A stretch of 6,271 nt of DNA from Thermoanaerobaculia bacterium (GTDB lineage: Bacteria; Acidobacteriota; Thermoanaerobaculia; Multivoradales; JAHEKO01), in assembly GCA_029287645.1 (NCBI GenBank), contig JARFQS010000198.1, positions 1 through 6,271 of the forward strand. The letters run 5' to 3'. Position numbers and translations under genes: made by a program. This document shows, piece after piece, positions 5,904-6,271 of this stretch; within the stretch, counting starts at the first letter, position 1, and every line of letters begins with the position of its first letter. Under the pieces are notes generated by a model. That model saw nothing but the letters and a program-made list of their open reading frames with translations. It made no database searches and had not been told where the DNA came from.

Positions 5904-6271
5904 ATGATCGAACCTACGCCTTTCCGTACGCAGCCAGATCAGGTCGCCCCGCCGGTCGAACGACAGGACCGGGGGCCGGCGATCGTCACGGATATCGCCG
6001 AACCGGTAGTGGAGATCGACGATCTATCCCTCTACTACGGCAAGAAACAGGCTCTCAACGAGATCTCGATGAAGATCCCGGGCCGTCGGATCACGGCCTA
6101 TATCGGGCCCTCGGGGTGTGGCAAGTCGACTCTGCTGCGCTGCCTGAACCGGCTGAACGATCTGATTCCGGGTGTGCGAATCGACGGCTCGGTCCGCTTC
6201 GAGGGAGACGACATCTACCAGAAGAGCGTCGATGTGAATCTGCTGCGCAAGCGGATCGGCATGGTCTTCCA
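5904..6271 (+). CDS. pstB: Phosphate ABC transporter ATP-binding protein PstB (3' end outside window)
   Basis: The first 122 residues of the ATPase that powers high-affinity phosphate import by the PstSCAB complex at the inner membrane are visible. Seen are the aromatic A-loop region [11 protein letters not shown] (41-51), Walker [10 protein letters not shown] (68-76), the PstB-typical [14 protein letters not shown] (77-90), and RIGMVF leading into the Q-loop, whose Gln codon is cut by the window end. The long form from ATG 5904 has about 35 extra residues before the conserved [12 protein letters not shown], rich in Pro and charged residues. A GTG at 6009 would give the usual short N terminus but has no ribosome site. 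At 5904 a GGAG is present but only 2 bases away, which is tight. No pstS, pstC or pstA precedes it; ppx does, 49 bp upstream. A Pho-box-like element lies in between. Confidence 0.93.
   Translation, partial: MIEPTPFRTQPDQVAPPVERQDRGPAIVTDIAEPVVEIDDLSLYYGKKQALNEISMKIPGRRITAYIGPSGCGKSTLLRCLNRLNDLIPGVRIDGSVRFEGDDIYQKSVDVNLLRKRIGMVF

Overview
The window is GC-rich, densely packed bacterial chromosome. It holds four complete genes on the minus strand (eamA-type transporter, phoH, arsC, aquaporin), one complete gene on the plus strand (ppx/gppA), and two genes cut by the window edges (a glycosyltransferase at the left, pstB at the right). The protein set is typical of a GC-rich, probably Gram-negative-type bacterium. 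I would guess Acidobacteriota or a similar environmental phylum, with low confidence. I see no mobile element, CRISPR array, tRNA or rRNA.

Layout. 1-446 (+): C-terminal end of a GT4 glycosyltransferase. It is convergent with, and shares a CTAG with the stop codon of, the aquaporin gene 443-1129 (-). The aquaporin overlaps arsC 1126-1587 (-) by a GTGA junction, so the two form a tight arsenic unit. A 181-bp gap (1588-1768) with promoter-like sequence separates arsC from phoH 1769-3082 (-), which is preceded 10 bp upstream by eamA 3093-4019 (-). A 266-bp divergent intergenic region (4020-4285) carries an unusual set of competing inverted repeats and a Pho-box-like element. It is followed by ppx 4286-5854 (+), a second Pho-box-like element that overlaps the ppx stop codon, and the start of pstB 5904-6271 (+).

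How it may work together. The genes have a phosphate/arsenate theme: PstB powers high-affinity phosphate uptake, Ppx/GppA handles polyphosphate or (p)ppGpp, PhoH is the classic phosphate-starvation ATPase, and ArsC plus a NIP-like aquaporin reduce arsenate and release arsenite. 7-bp CTGTCAC-type repeats spaced 11 bp apart, the signature of PhoB sites, lie in the correct orientation before eamA-phoH and before pstB. A weaker, partly degenerate version lies before arsC. The most interesting hypothesis is a single PhoB-controlled block in which arsenate detoxification is induced together with phosphate uptake, the route by which arsenate enters. The gene identities are strong; the common regulation is inferred from motifs read by eye.
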